This document shows positions 1-7,054 of a stretch of 64,000 bases of DNA, one piece after another. Within the stretch, counting starts at the first letter, position 1. The number at the start of each line of letters is the position of its first letter. The position numbers and the translations under genes are program-made. Source of the DNA: JBIOXB01 sp050732395 (GTDB lineage Bacteria; Zhuqueibacterota; Zhuqueibacteria; Zhuqueibacterales; Zhuqueibacteraceae); assembly GCA_050732395.1 (NCBI GenBank), contig JBOHQX010000399.1, positions 1 through 64,000 on the forward strand, written 5' to 3'. The notes under the pieces are model-generated. The model worked only from the letters and a program-made list of their open reading frames with translations, was not told the DNA's origin and did no database searches.

Positions 1-196
1 CGGCATGAACCATCCCATGGGACCCTTGACGCTCGCGGACTTTATCGGCCTGGACGTCTGTTTGCACATCATGGAGGTCTTGCAGCAACAGTTGGGCGAT
101 GACAAGTATCGCCCGTGCGCGTTACTGCGTAAGATGGTAGCCGCCGGCCATCTTGGCCGGAAAACGGGTAAAGGGTTTTATGCTTATTCTGGTTGA
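1..196 (+). CDS. 3-hydroxyacyl-CoA dehydrogenase (3-hydroxybutyryl-CoA type), C-terminal end, partial
   Basis: Only the last part of the gene is in the window; the reading frame is open from base 2. The visible residues MGPLTLADFIGLDVCLHIME and the closing GRKTGKGFYAYSG match the C-terminal all-helical domain of NAD-dependent 3-hydroxybutyryl-CoA dehydrogenases, where MGPFxLxDxxGLD and GxKxGxGFYxY are family signatures. The enzyme interconverts acetoacetyl-CoA and 3-hydroxybutyryl-CoA (or longer homologues). An acyl-CoA dehydrogenase follows on the same strand, consistent with a butyrate or beta-oxidation operon. The NAD-binding Rossmann half lies outside the window, so hbd and fadB-like alternatives cannot be separated. 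Confidence 0.85.
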   Translation, partial: GMNHPMGPLTLADFIGLDVCLHIMEVLQQQLGDDKYRPCALLRKMVAAGHLGRKTGKGFYAYSG

Positions 197-277
197 TTCT
201 GGATACTGGATGCTTGATGCTGGCTCAACCCCTCCAGAATCCAGGATCAAGTATCCAGAATCCAGTATCCAGTATCC
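195..277. repeat. Inverted pair of degenerate heptamer arrays
   Basis: The gap between the dehydrogenase and the acyl-CoA dehydrogenase is filled by two arrays. Positions 196-223 hold four heptamers of the type ATNCTKG. Positions 234-275 hold six heptamers of consensus CCAGWAT, roughly the reverse complement of the first set. A 10-base spacer separates them, so the transcript could form a long imperfect hairpin. The array ends 28 bases before the downstream ATG. Arrays of the same design but with other words occur at 17171, 33392 and 62995. Confidence 0.75.
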
Positions 278-303
278 ATCTTCCCTATGAGGGTATAGCC
301 ATC

Positions 304-1443
304 ATGGATTTCACCTTGACCGACGAACAAAAGCACATTCGCGATGAGGTTCGCCGCTTTGCTGAATCGGAAGTGGCGCGCGATGCCGCCGAGCGCGATC
401 AGCAGGAAAAATTTGCCTGGTCTCACGTCAAAAAGCTCGGCGAGCTGGGTTACATGGGTATGATCGTGAGTCCACAGTATGGCGGCCAGGGTGCGGATGG
501 CATCAGTTATGTGATCGTCGTGGAAGAGCTCGCGCGCGTCGATGCTGCCGTTGCGGTTGTGCTCTCAGTGAACAATTCCCTGGTGTGTTCCGGCCTTGAA
601 AGATTTGGCAATGAACGGCAAAAGCAGAAATATCTCGTGCCGTTGGCTTCCGGAAAGGCGCTGGGCGCATATTGCCTTTCCGAGCCGGCCACGGGCAGTG
701 ACGCGGGCGCGATGCAAACGGTCGCGGTAAAAAAAAGCGGCCACTATCTCGTCAACGGCACTAAGAATTTTGTTACCAATGGTGTGAATGCCGACTACTA
801 CGTTGTTTTTGCCACCACGGACAAGAATTCCGGGACGAAAGGGGTATGCGCGTTTTTGATTGAAAAGAAATTTGCCGGCGTATCGGTCGGTAAGAAAGAA
901 AAGAAGCTGGGCATTCGCAGCAGTGACACGGCGATGTTGAATTTCGACAACGTTAAAGTCCCGGTGGAGAACCTGCTGGGCAGTGAGGGCCAGGGTTTCA
1001 AAATCGCGCTGGCGATTCTGGACAATGGCCGCATCGGCATTGCGGCCCAAGCGTTGGGTATTGCGCAGGGCGCATTTGACCTTGCCAGAAAATATGCGCA
1101 AGAGCGCCAGCAATTCAACCAGCCTCTCGCTAACTTTCAAGCGATTCAGTTCATGCTCGCAGACATGACAACCGAGATCGAGGCGGCGCGCCTGCTCACC
1201 TATCGTGCTGCCTTCGCCAAAGAAGCGGGACAGGCATTTTCGGTTGAAGCCGCGCAGGCGAAGCTGTATGCTTCGCGTGTCGCCGTCGATTGCGCCAGCA
1301 AAGCGGTGCAGATTTTTGGAGGCGCAGGCTACGTGAAGGACTATCCCGTCGAGCGTTTCATGCGGGATTCTAAGATCACGGAAATCTATGAAGGCACTTC
1401 CGAAATACAAAAACTCGTGATTGCGCGCGGTATTTTCCGATAA
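304..1443 (+). CDS. Acyl-CoA dehydrogenase (short-chain/butyryl type)
   Basis: Predicted 379-residue FAD flavoprotein oxidising acyl-CoA to trans-2-enoyl-CoA and passing electrons to ETF. The start at 304 gives the typical MDFTLTDEQKxIRDEVRRFAE opening; the frame stays open to 193, but that extension translates the intergenic repeat and is not credible. Family motifs are CLSEPATGSDAGAMQT (FAD/substrate contact), GIAAQALGIAQGA, YAQERQQFNQPLANFQAIQFMLADM and the C-terminal IYEGTSEIQKLVIAR signature, where the glutamate of YEGT is the catalytic base in short/medium-chain members. Length is standard. It sits downstream of a hydroxyacyl-CoA dehydrogenase, so a role in butyryl-CoA metabolism or beta-oxidation is likely. 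Exact chain-length preference is not readable. Confidence 0.93.
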   Translation: MDFTLTDEQKHIRDEVRRFAESEVARDAAERDQQEKFAWSHVKKLGELGYMGMIVSPQYGGQGADGISYVIVVEELARVDAAVAVVLSVNNSLVCSGLERFGNERQKQKYLVPLASGKALGAYCLSEPATGSDAGAMQTVAVKKSGHYLVNGTKNFVTNGVNADYYVVFATTDKNSGTKGVCAFLIEKKFAGVSVGKKEKKLGIRSSDTAMLNFDNVKVPVENLLGSEGQGFKIALAILDNGRIGIAAQALGIAQGAFDLARKYAQERQQFNQPLANFQAIQFMLADMTTEIEAARLLTYRAAFAKEAGQAFSVEAAQAKLYASRVAVDCASKAVQIFGGAGYVKDYPVERFMRDSKITEIYEGTSEIQKLVIARGIFR

Positions 1444-1451
1444 AATTCAGG

Positions 1452-1481
1452 TTGTCTTCAACAGGCAAACTTGCGTATATT
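1452..1481 (+). promoter_or_regulatory. Candidate sigma-70-type promoter upstream of nusB
   Basis: TTGTCT at 1452-1457 and TATATT at 1476-1481 are separated by 18 bases. They lie just after the acyl-CoA dehydrogenase stop and about 100 bases before the nusB start. The same -10 word recurs before other genes of this window (6365, 23579, 40524). Confidence 0.45.
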
Positions 1482-1585
1482 CTGGTTGAGTACAGTCCCG
1501 GTCGCCATTCAAAGCTTTGCGATTTGGAATTTCAAATGTTGTAGCCGAATTCAAACGAAGTAATCAAGAGCTGCTTTTGAAAGAT

Positions 1586-2059
1586 ATGCCTCCATCAACT
1601 GATCGCCGGCGCGCGCGCGAGCTGGCGTTGCAGGCCTGTTATGCGCATGAGCTTTCGGGCAATGATCCCAATTCGATCGTTGCCGATCTGATCGCGATTC
1701 AGGACGAGCCTCCGGCGACGTTGAAATTTGCCGAAGAATTGTTTCGTGTTGCCGTCGCCCACGCCGCGGCCTGCGATAACCTCATCAAGCAAAGAGCGGT
1801 AAACTGGGAATTCCATCGCATCGCGATTTTGGATAAACTCATCCTGCGCTTGGCGCTTTGCGAGTTTCTTTACTTCGAAGACATCCCGCCCAAAGTCTCA
1901 ATCGACGAGGCCATCGAAATCGCGAAAAAATTCAGCACCGAAAAAAGCGGGCGGTTCGTCAACGGCATTCTCGATTCTATTTTGAACGATTTTCGGGTTT
2001 CGGGTCGTTTGCACAAAAAAGGGCGAGGATTAAGTGAAGGCGGGCGTAAGGAGGAATGA
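1586..2059 (+). CDS. nusB: Transcription antitermination factor NusB
   Basis: 157 residues from the ATG at 1586; the frame extends upstream to a TTG at 1517, but family members start close to the RRRARELALQACYAHE motif, so the internal ATG is preferred. NusB is an all-helical RNA-binding protein that with NusE/S10 binds boxA and supports rRNA antitermination. Visible signatures are RRxARxxALQxLYxxE at the N-terminus, then NWEFHRIAILDKLILRLALCEFLYFEDIPPKVSIDEAIEIAKKFSTEKSGRFVNGILD, the strongly conserved C-terminal half (VxINEAVExAKxFxxxxSxxFVNGILD in the family). No strong Shine-Dalgarno is visible. It appears monocistronic with its own promoter at 1452. Confidence 0.93.
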   Translation: MPPSTDRRRARELALQACYAHELSGNDPNSIVADLIAIQDEPPATLKFAEELFRVAVAHAAACDNLIKQRAVNWEFHRIAILDKLILRLALCEFLYFEDIPPKVSIDEAIEIAKKFSTEKSGRFVNGILDSILNDFRVSGRLHKKGRGLSEGGRKEE

Positions 2060-2204
2060 GATAATAATGAGATCTATAAAGATGCCAAAATGTTCTCTCA
2101 GGATGAATGGCATGGCACGCAAACGCCTTCTTGTTTTTTTGAGCGTTTTTACTTAATTTTGAGCGAAGATGTCGGTAAGTTCGGACCAACCCAGCTAATA
2201 ATAT

Positions 2205-2577
2205 ATGAACGTTTTTATCAGCTACTCCCACGTTGACGAGCCTCTCGCCAGGAAGATGGCAGCCGCTTTGCAGAGTAATGGCTTGAAGGTGTGGGGTGAT
2301 CAGGTTGAGATTCTGCCTGGCGACAACTGGGCCGAAAAAGTCGCGGAAGCGTTGCGATTGGTTTGTTGTCGTGCTTTCGCCGAATGCCGTCAGGTCAATA
2401 TGGGTCAAAAGAGAGCTATTGTTTGCTTTGCAGCAAAATCGTCTTGAAAGCAGAATCGTACCCCTGATTCACCTGCCTTGTGACTTTGAACAGCTTTCCT
2501 GGACTCTTTCCGCCTGCCAGATGGTGGATTTTGCACCCTCGTTCCATGATGGTTGTCGCGATCTTTTGCGGGTGTGA
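2205..2577 (+). pseudogene. Small TIR-domain protein gene, frameshifted
   Basis: The first frame opens with MNVFISYSHVDEPLARKMAA, then LKVWGDQVEILPGDNW and AEKVAEAL, a textbook TIR N-terminal half (FISYSHxD, then a Wxxxxxxxxxxx block). Near base 2355 this frame runs into unrelated residues, while the next frame (reading from about 2350) supplies the missing half: DWFVVVLSPNAVRSIWVKREL, then LESRIVPLIHLPCDFEQL and the stop at 2575. Joining both gives a complete TIR fold of about 120 residues, including the glutamate in WVKREL at the position used by NAD-cleaving TIRs. One inserted base (or two lost) explains the break. It stands alone without an effector or sensor partner. Either a decayed gene or an assembly/sequencing error; the fold assignment is firm, its function is not. 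Confidence 0.75.
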
Positions 2578-2868
2578 GGCATAGGCTACAAGCCAGTTTA
2601 ACCACATGAAAGCAATGGCAGGGTATCGCATACATGCACGTTTGCACGTGCAAGGCTGGCTCGGTTTCACTTGGCTTTTTTAGTTGATTGAACTATTATA
2701 AACCCCGATTCTTGCAAAGTTACCGGCTAGGAAGTTGGTGGAGCAAATTGGCAAATCAGCAAGAATGTTGATCAGGGAAACCTTGCTGGGTTGTCCTTGC
2801 AAGCGCTGGTGATCGCAAAACTGATCGGGGTTTGGCGTTTTGGAAAGGGAATTCATAGGTTAGAAATC
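2578..2868. other. Gene-poor stretch upstream of secA with a perfect palindrome
   Basis: Nearly 300 bases without a recognisable gene, by eye more A/T-rich than the flanks. It contains the 12-base perfect palindrome TTGCACGTGCAA at 2642-2653, preceded by a partial copy (ATGCACG, 2634-2640), and a candidate promoter at 2671-2699. The secA frame can be read back to 2791 but no start with a ribosome site is visible there, so this is treated as leader. Confidence 0.6.
2671..2699 (+). promoter_or_regulatory. Candidate promoter of secA
   Basis: TTGGCT (2671-2676), 17 bases, TATTAT (2694-2699). It lies about 170 bases upstream of the secA ATG and just downstream of the palindrome at 2642-2653. Confidence 0.4.
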
Positions 2869-5800
2869 ATGAGCCTTCTCACCAAGTTTTTTGGCAGCAA
2901 ACACGCGCGCGACCTCAAGCGCATCCAGCCGCTGGTGGCTGAAATCAACGCGATCTATGAAACGCTGCAGGCACTGACGGACGAGGCGCTGCGCAATAAA
3001 TCTCTGGCCTTGCGCGATAAAATTGCTGAGGCCACTCGCGAAGTTGCGGCGGAAGTCGCCGCGCTGAATCAGCGCTTGCGCGGCGAAGAAAGCCTGCACG
3101 ACGGCGCTGCAACGAATGGGCGCGAGACGGTCGTGTCCATGGAAGAATTGCGCGTGCAATTGGCGGATTTGGAGGATGCAGAACGGGAGATCATCAAGGC
3201 CACGCTGGATGAAATTTTGCCCGAAGCCTATGCCTTGGTAAAGGAAGCCTGTCGCCGCCTGTGCGGCAAGCGCTGGCCAGTGGTCGGACAAGACATCGAA
3301 TGGAACATGGTTCCTTTTGACGTGCAGTTGATCGGCGGTACTGTCCTGCATGAAGGCAAAATTTCAGAAATGGCCACCGGCGAAGGCAAGACCCTCGTCG
3401 CGACCATGCCACTTTATCTCAACGCGCTCGCGGGCAAAGGCGTGCACTTGGTGACGGTCAACGATTATCTCGCACGCCGCGACTGCGAGTGGATGGGTAA
3501 AATTTTTGAAATACTCGGCCTGCATGCAGCTTTCATCACCAACGACATGAATCCGGCCCAGCGCCGGGAAGCCTACAATGCCGATATTACGTATGGCACC
3601 AACAACGAGTTCGGGTTCGACTACCTGCGCGACAACATGGCCGTGCGCCTGGATGACCAGGTGCAACGCGGGCATTATTTCGCCATCATCGACGAGGTGG
3701 ATTCGGTCCTGGTCGATGAAGCGCGCACGCCTCTCATTATTTCCGGCCCGGTGGAACAGAATATCGACCAATACGCGCAGATGAAGCCGCGCGTGGAAAG
3801 ATTGGTGCAGACGCAAGGCCAGATGGTGAGCCAGCTCGTGAACGAAGCTGAGAAAGACCTGGAAGGCGGCAAAGAATACGACGCCGGCATCAAATTTCTG
3901 AAAGCGGAACGCGCCGCCCCGAAGAACAAGCGCTTTCTGAAAGCGTTGCAGGAAGCCGGTGTGAAAAAACTCACTCGCTCCGTGGAAAGCGATTATCTGC
4001 GCGACAAAAAAATGCACGAGCTCGACGAAGAGCTGTATTTCGTCATTGACGAGAAGCATCATACCATCGATCTCACCGAAAAAGGGCGCGAGCATCTTTC
4101 ACCCAACGATCCCGAAATGTTCACGCTGCCGGACTTAGGCGAAAAAATTCACGAGCTCAATATCGACGAAAGCTTGAGCGTTTCCGAAAAAGAGGAAGTG
4201 AAGGAAAAGCTCACTAAAGAATATGCGGACAAAAGCGACCGCGTGCACAGCATCTCACAATTGCTGCGCGCCTATTCGCTCTACGAAAAAGACGTTGAAT
4301 ACGTCGTCGACAACGGCAAAGTCCTGATCGTCGATGAATTCACCGGCCGGCTGATGCCGGGCCGGCGCTATTCTGACGGATTGCATCAGGCGCTGGAAGC
4401 GAAGGAGAACGTCAAGGTCGAAGGCGAAACCCAGACGCTGGCGACGATCACGCTGCAGAATTATTTCCGCATGTATCACAAGCTTGCGGGCATGACCGGC
4501 ACGGCGGAGACCGAAGCGTCGGAATTCTGGGAAATCTATAAGCTCGACGTCGTCGTCATTCCGACCAACGAGCCAGTGCGCCGGCTGGACTATGAGGATC
4601 AAATCTTTCGGACGCGCCGCGAAAAGTACAATGCGGTGATCGACGAGATTGCCGCCATGTACGAGAAAAAGCGGCCGGTGCTGGTGGGCACGATTAGCGT
4701 GGAAGTATCCGAAACCTTGTCGCGCATGCTCAAGCGTAAGGGCATTCCGCACAAAGTGCTCAATGCCAAATACCATCAACAAGAAGCGGAAATCGTGACG
4801 CTGGCGGGGCAGCCGGGCGCGGTAACGATTGCCACAAATATGGCCGGCCGCGGCACGGATATCAAGCTGGGGAAGGGCGTGGTGCTGGCGCCGGCGAACC
4901 ACCAATGCGCATTGATACAAAGCTCAAGCGATGCCCAGCCCTTGTGCCCGCTGCTCAGCGAACACAAGTGCCTCGAAGAGGTGCCGTGCGGATTGCACAT
5001 CGTGGGCACGGAACGCCACGAAGCACGCCGCATCGATCGGCAATTGCGCGGCCGCTCCGGACGCCAGGGCGATCCCGGCTCGTCGCGTTTCTATCTTTCG
5101 CTCGAAGATGATCTGATGCGCCTTTTCGGTTCGGATCGCATTGCGGCGGTGATGGACCGCCTCGGTGTGGAAGAGGGCGAAGTGATCACGCATCGCATGG
5201 TGACGAAATCCATCGAGCGCGCCCAGAAGCGGGTCGAGGGCCACAATTTTCAGATTCGCAAGCACCTGCTGGAATACGACAACGTCATGAACCAGCAGCG
5301 CGAGGTGATTTATGACCGCCGCGGCAATGCGCTCAAAGGGCAGAGCCTGCGTGAAGAAATCGTGGAGATCATCCAGAGCTTCGTGCAGGACAAAGCCAAT
5401 CTCTATTGCGCTGCCCAATACCCCGATGATTGGGATTGGGAAGGTCTGCAAAACGCGTTTCAACGCATTTTCCTGATCAGCATGCCGACGGAATTGCGCG
5501 AGCGCACCGCGATCGCGCGTGAAGATTTGCAGAATGAATTGGTGAAACGCGCCCACGCGGCATATGAAAACAAAGAGCAGCAGGTCAGCCCGAAGCTGAT
5601 GCGCGAGATTGAACGGTTCGCCATGTTGCGCGTGATCGACGAGCGCTGGCGCGCGCATTTGTATGAAATGGATCAATTGAAAGAAGGCATCAACCTGCGC
5701 GCGTATGGGCAGAAAGACCCGTTGCTCGAATACAAAAGCGAAGGCTTTCGCATGTTCAAAGAGATGCTCGGCATGATTGATGAGCAAGTGGTCGAGCTGA

Positions 5801-6042
5801 TCTTCAAGGCACAAATTGCGGAACCGCCGCCGGTGCGTCGGCGTATGCCTGTGCAGATGACGGCTTCGCATCAACCTTCGGAAGGCTTGGCATTCTTGTC
5901 GCAACGCAGCGGCGCAAGCACGCCGCCGCCGCAACCGGGCAAGCCACAACCGGTCGTCGTCGGGCAGAAAGTCGGGCGCAATGATCCGTGTCCGTGCGGC
6001 AGCGGGAAGAAATACAAGAAGTGCCACGGCGCGCTGGAGTGA
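2869..6042 (+). CDS. secA: Preprotein translocase ATPase SecA
   Basis: 1057 residues from the ATG at 2869 (MSLLTKFFGSKHARDLKRI, the standard SecA opening). SecA is the ATPase motor that drives unfolded proteins through SecYEG. Visible elements: MATGEGKTLVATMPLYLNAL (Walker A, about residues 168-187), VNDYLARRDCEWMG, YGTNNEFGFDYLRDNM, IDEVDSVLVDEARTPLIISG (DEVD Walker B, about 273), MYHKLAGMTGTAETEASEFW, TNMAGRGTDIKLG and GLHIVGTERHEARRIDRQLR with RGRSGRQGDPG. The C-terminus ends in the zinc-binding CPCGSGKKYKKCH motif used for SecB or ribosome contact. Two expansions are notable: a variable segment after residue 290, and an insertion at about 670-707 with four cysteines before the GLHIVGTERHE motif. 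Longer than the common 800-900 residues, but similar in size to SecA of Bacteroidota and relatives. Confidence 0.97.
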   Translation: MSLLTKFFGSKHARDLKRIQPLVAEINAIYETLQALTDEALRNKSLALRDKIAEATREVAAEVAALNQRLRGEESLHDGAATNGRETVVSMEELRVQLADLEDAEREIIKATLDEILPEAYALVKEACRRLCGKRWPVVGQDIEWNMVPFDVQLIGGTVLHEGKISEMATGEGKTLVATMPLYLNALAGKGVHLVTVNDYLARRDCEWMGKIFEILGLHAAFITNDMNPAQRREAYNADITYGTNNEFGFDYLRDNMAVRLDDQVQRGHYFAIIDEVDSVLVDEARTPLIISGPVEQNIDQYAQMKPRVERLVQTQGQMVSQLVNEAEKDLEGGKEYDAGIKFLKAERAAPKNKRFLKALQEAGVKKLTRSVESDYLRDKKMHELDEELYFVIDEKHHTIDLTEKGREHLSPNDPEMFTLPDLGEKIHELNIDESLSVSEKEEVKEKLTKEYADKSDRVHSISQLLRAYSLYEKDVEYVVDNGKVLIVDEFTGRLMPGRRYSDGLHQALEAKENVKVEGETQTLATITLQNYFRMYHKLAGMTGTAETEASEFWEIYKLDVVVIPTNEPVRRLDYEDQIFRTRREKYNAVIDEIAAMYEKKRPVLVGTISVEVSETLSRMLKRKGIPHKVLNAKYHQQEAEIVTLAGQPGAVTIATNMAGRGTDIKLGKGVVLAPANHQCALIQSSSDAQPLCPLLSEHKCLEEVPCGLHIVGTERHEARRIDRQLRGRSGRQGDPGSSRFYLSLEDDLMRLFGSDRIAAVMDRLGVEEGEVITHRMVTKSIERAQKRVEGHNFQIRKHLLEYDNVMNQQREVIYDRRGNALKGQSLREEIVEIIQSFVQDKANLYCAAQYPDDWDWEGLQNAFQRIFLISMPTELRERTAIAREDLQNELVKRAHAAYENKEQQVSPKLMREIERFAMLRVIDERWRAHLYEMDQLKEGINLRAYGQKDPLLEYKSEGFRMFKEMLGMIDEQVVELIFKAQIAEPPPVRRRMPVQMTASHQPSEGLAFLSQRSGASTPPPQPGKPQPVVVGQKVGRNDPCPCGSGKKYKKCHGALE

Positions 6043-6043
6043 A

Positions 6044-6261
6044 AAGTTGATCGATCCGCACACCGCGATCAACAAAGTGGCCAGCTATCAAGAAGCGTTG
6101 TATCTGGAACTGCAGTTGGTGCTGAGAGAGATCGTCGGAAATACGACCATTGACAGCCTGCTCGAGAACAGAGCAGAAATCTCAAAAAAATGCAGGAACT
6201 GAGCGAGAAAAAGGTCCAAGAACTGGGACTGCGGCTCATTTTCAAACAATCTCAGATATGA
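6044..6261 (+). pseudogene. SPFH/band-7 (stomatin/slipin-like) domain remnant
   Basis: Directly after the secA stop, one frame reads LIDPHTAINKVASYQEALYL, then ELQLVLREIVGNTTIDSLLE and NRAEISKK. After an A7 run at 6184-6190 the next frame continues MQELSEKKVQELGLRLIFKQ to a stop at 6259. Together this matches the second half of the SPFH domain, where family members carry DPxxAxxxVxxYxxAxxxLxxTxLRxxxGxxxLDxLLxxRxxIxxxI and then the WGIxV strand. No upstream half is present, so the gene is truncated at the left by the secA end and broken by a frameshift in the homopolymer. No start codon or ribosome site is identifiable. Read as a decayed fragment rather than a working gene. Confidence 0.6.
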
Positions 6262-6342
6262 GTTTCACGTCTCCAATTTTTGTTTCGAATCGTTAAGATT
6301 TGCCGTCAACACACATTCACCACGAAGTATTTGTAAAAAATC

Positions 6343-6370
6343 TTGATTTTCGGGAATTCTTTCGTATATT
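6343..6370 (+). promoter_or_regulatory. Candidate promoter upstream of the smg-like gene
   Basis: TTGATT (6343-6348), 16 bases, TATATT (6365-6370), 43 bases before the downstream ATG. A ribosome site AGGAGA follows at 6401-6406. Confidence 0.55.
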
Positions 6371-6412
6371 GCGGCCAAATAAAGTCGAGCGCCTGATGAC
6401 AGGAGAACTAGG

Positions 6413-6874
6413 ATGAACGATCGCGTGGTCGAGATTCTGGCTTACATCATGACCGAAATTCGCGGCGAGAAATCGAATCCAGATAAACTCGAGTTGATTT
6501 CACGCGATCTCCTGCAACGCGGCTACTCGCAACATGAAATCAGTTTCGCATTTTCCTGGTTGTTCGAGCGCTATCGCGGTGAGTCGGAGGAAGTGTTCAG
6601 CATCAGTCCGGCTTCCCGCGGCTCGTTTCGTGTCCTGCATGAATTGGAAAAAGCGGTGATCGCGCCGGACGCCCACGGTTATCTTCTCCAGCTCAAGCAA
6701 CTGCGCCTGGTCACCGACGTTGACGTGGAAAATATCATCGAACGGGCGATGATGTCCGGGGTCGTGCGCGTAACCGCAGCAGACGTTAAAGCTCTGGTGG
6801 CGTCGGTGTTGTCCAGCCCCGAAGGTATGCGTGACCGTGCACTGATCATGGAAGGCAATAGCGTCATTCATTGA
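6413..6874 (+). CDS. smg: Smg/DUF494 family protein
   Basis: 153 residues. The sequence MNDRVVEILAYIMTEIRG, then LISRDLLQRGYSQHEISFAFSWL, and the C-terminal part containing LVTDVDVENIIERAMM correspond to the DUF494 (Smg) family: a predicted small helical cytoplasmic protein of unconfirmed biochemical role. Family members are typically encoded between smf/dprA and topA, and here topA follows directly on the same strand, which supports the assignment. The start ATG at 6413 has a ribosome site AGGAGA seven bases upstream and a promoter at 6343. The match is to a short divergent family, so confidence rests on both sequence pattern and neighbourhood. Confidence 0.8.
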   Translation: MNDRVVEILAYIMTEIRGEKSNPDKLELISRDLLQRGYSQHEISFAFSWLFERYRGESEEVFSISPASRGSFRVLHELEKAVIAPDAHGYLLQLKQLRLVTDVDVENIIERAMMSGVVRVTAADVKALVASVLSSPEGMRDRALIMEGNSVIH

Positions 6875-7054
6875 ATTCTATTCGCGTTCATTCTTAATCG
6901 ATCTCCCCCTGCCTTGATTTCGGCTGTGAGGTGCGATGCAGCTCAAATGGTGGCATCGAACCTGGAAGGAATCGCGCATGAACTTCACGTCTTCCCGCTG
7001 GCACGGCCGCCCGCTCGTCTTCTCAAAGTCAGTCGTACGATCATAGGTTATATC

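Noticed and set aside
195..277. Heptamer arrays as CRISPR
   Set aside because: Units are 7 bases, degenerate and without spacers of the usual 28-40 bases; no cas gene in the window.
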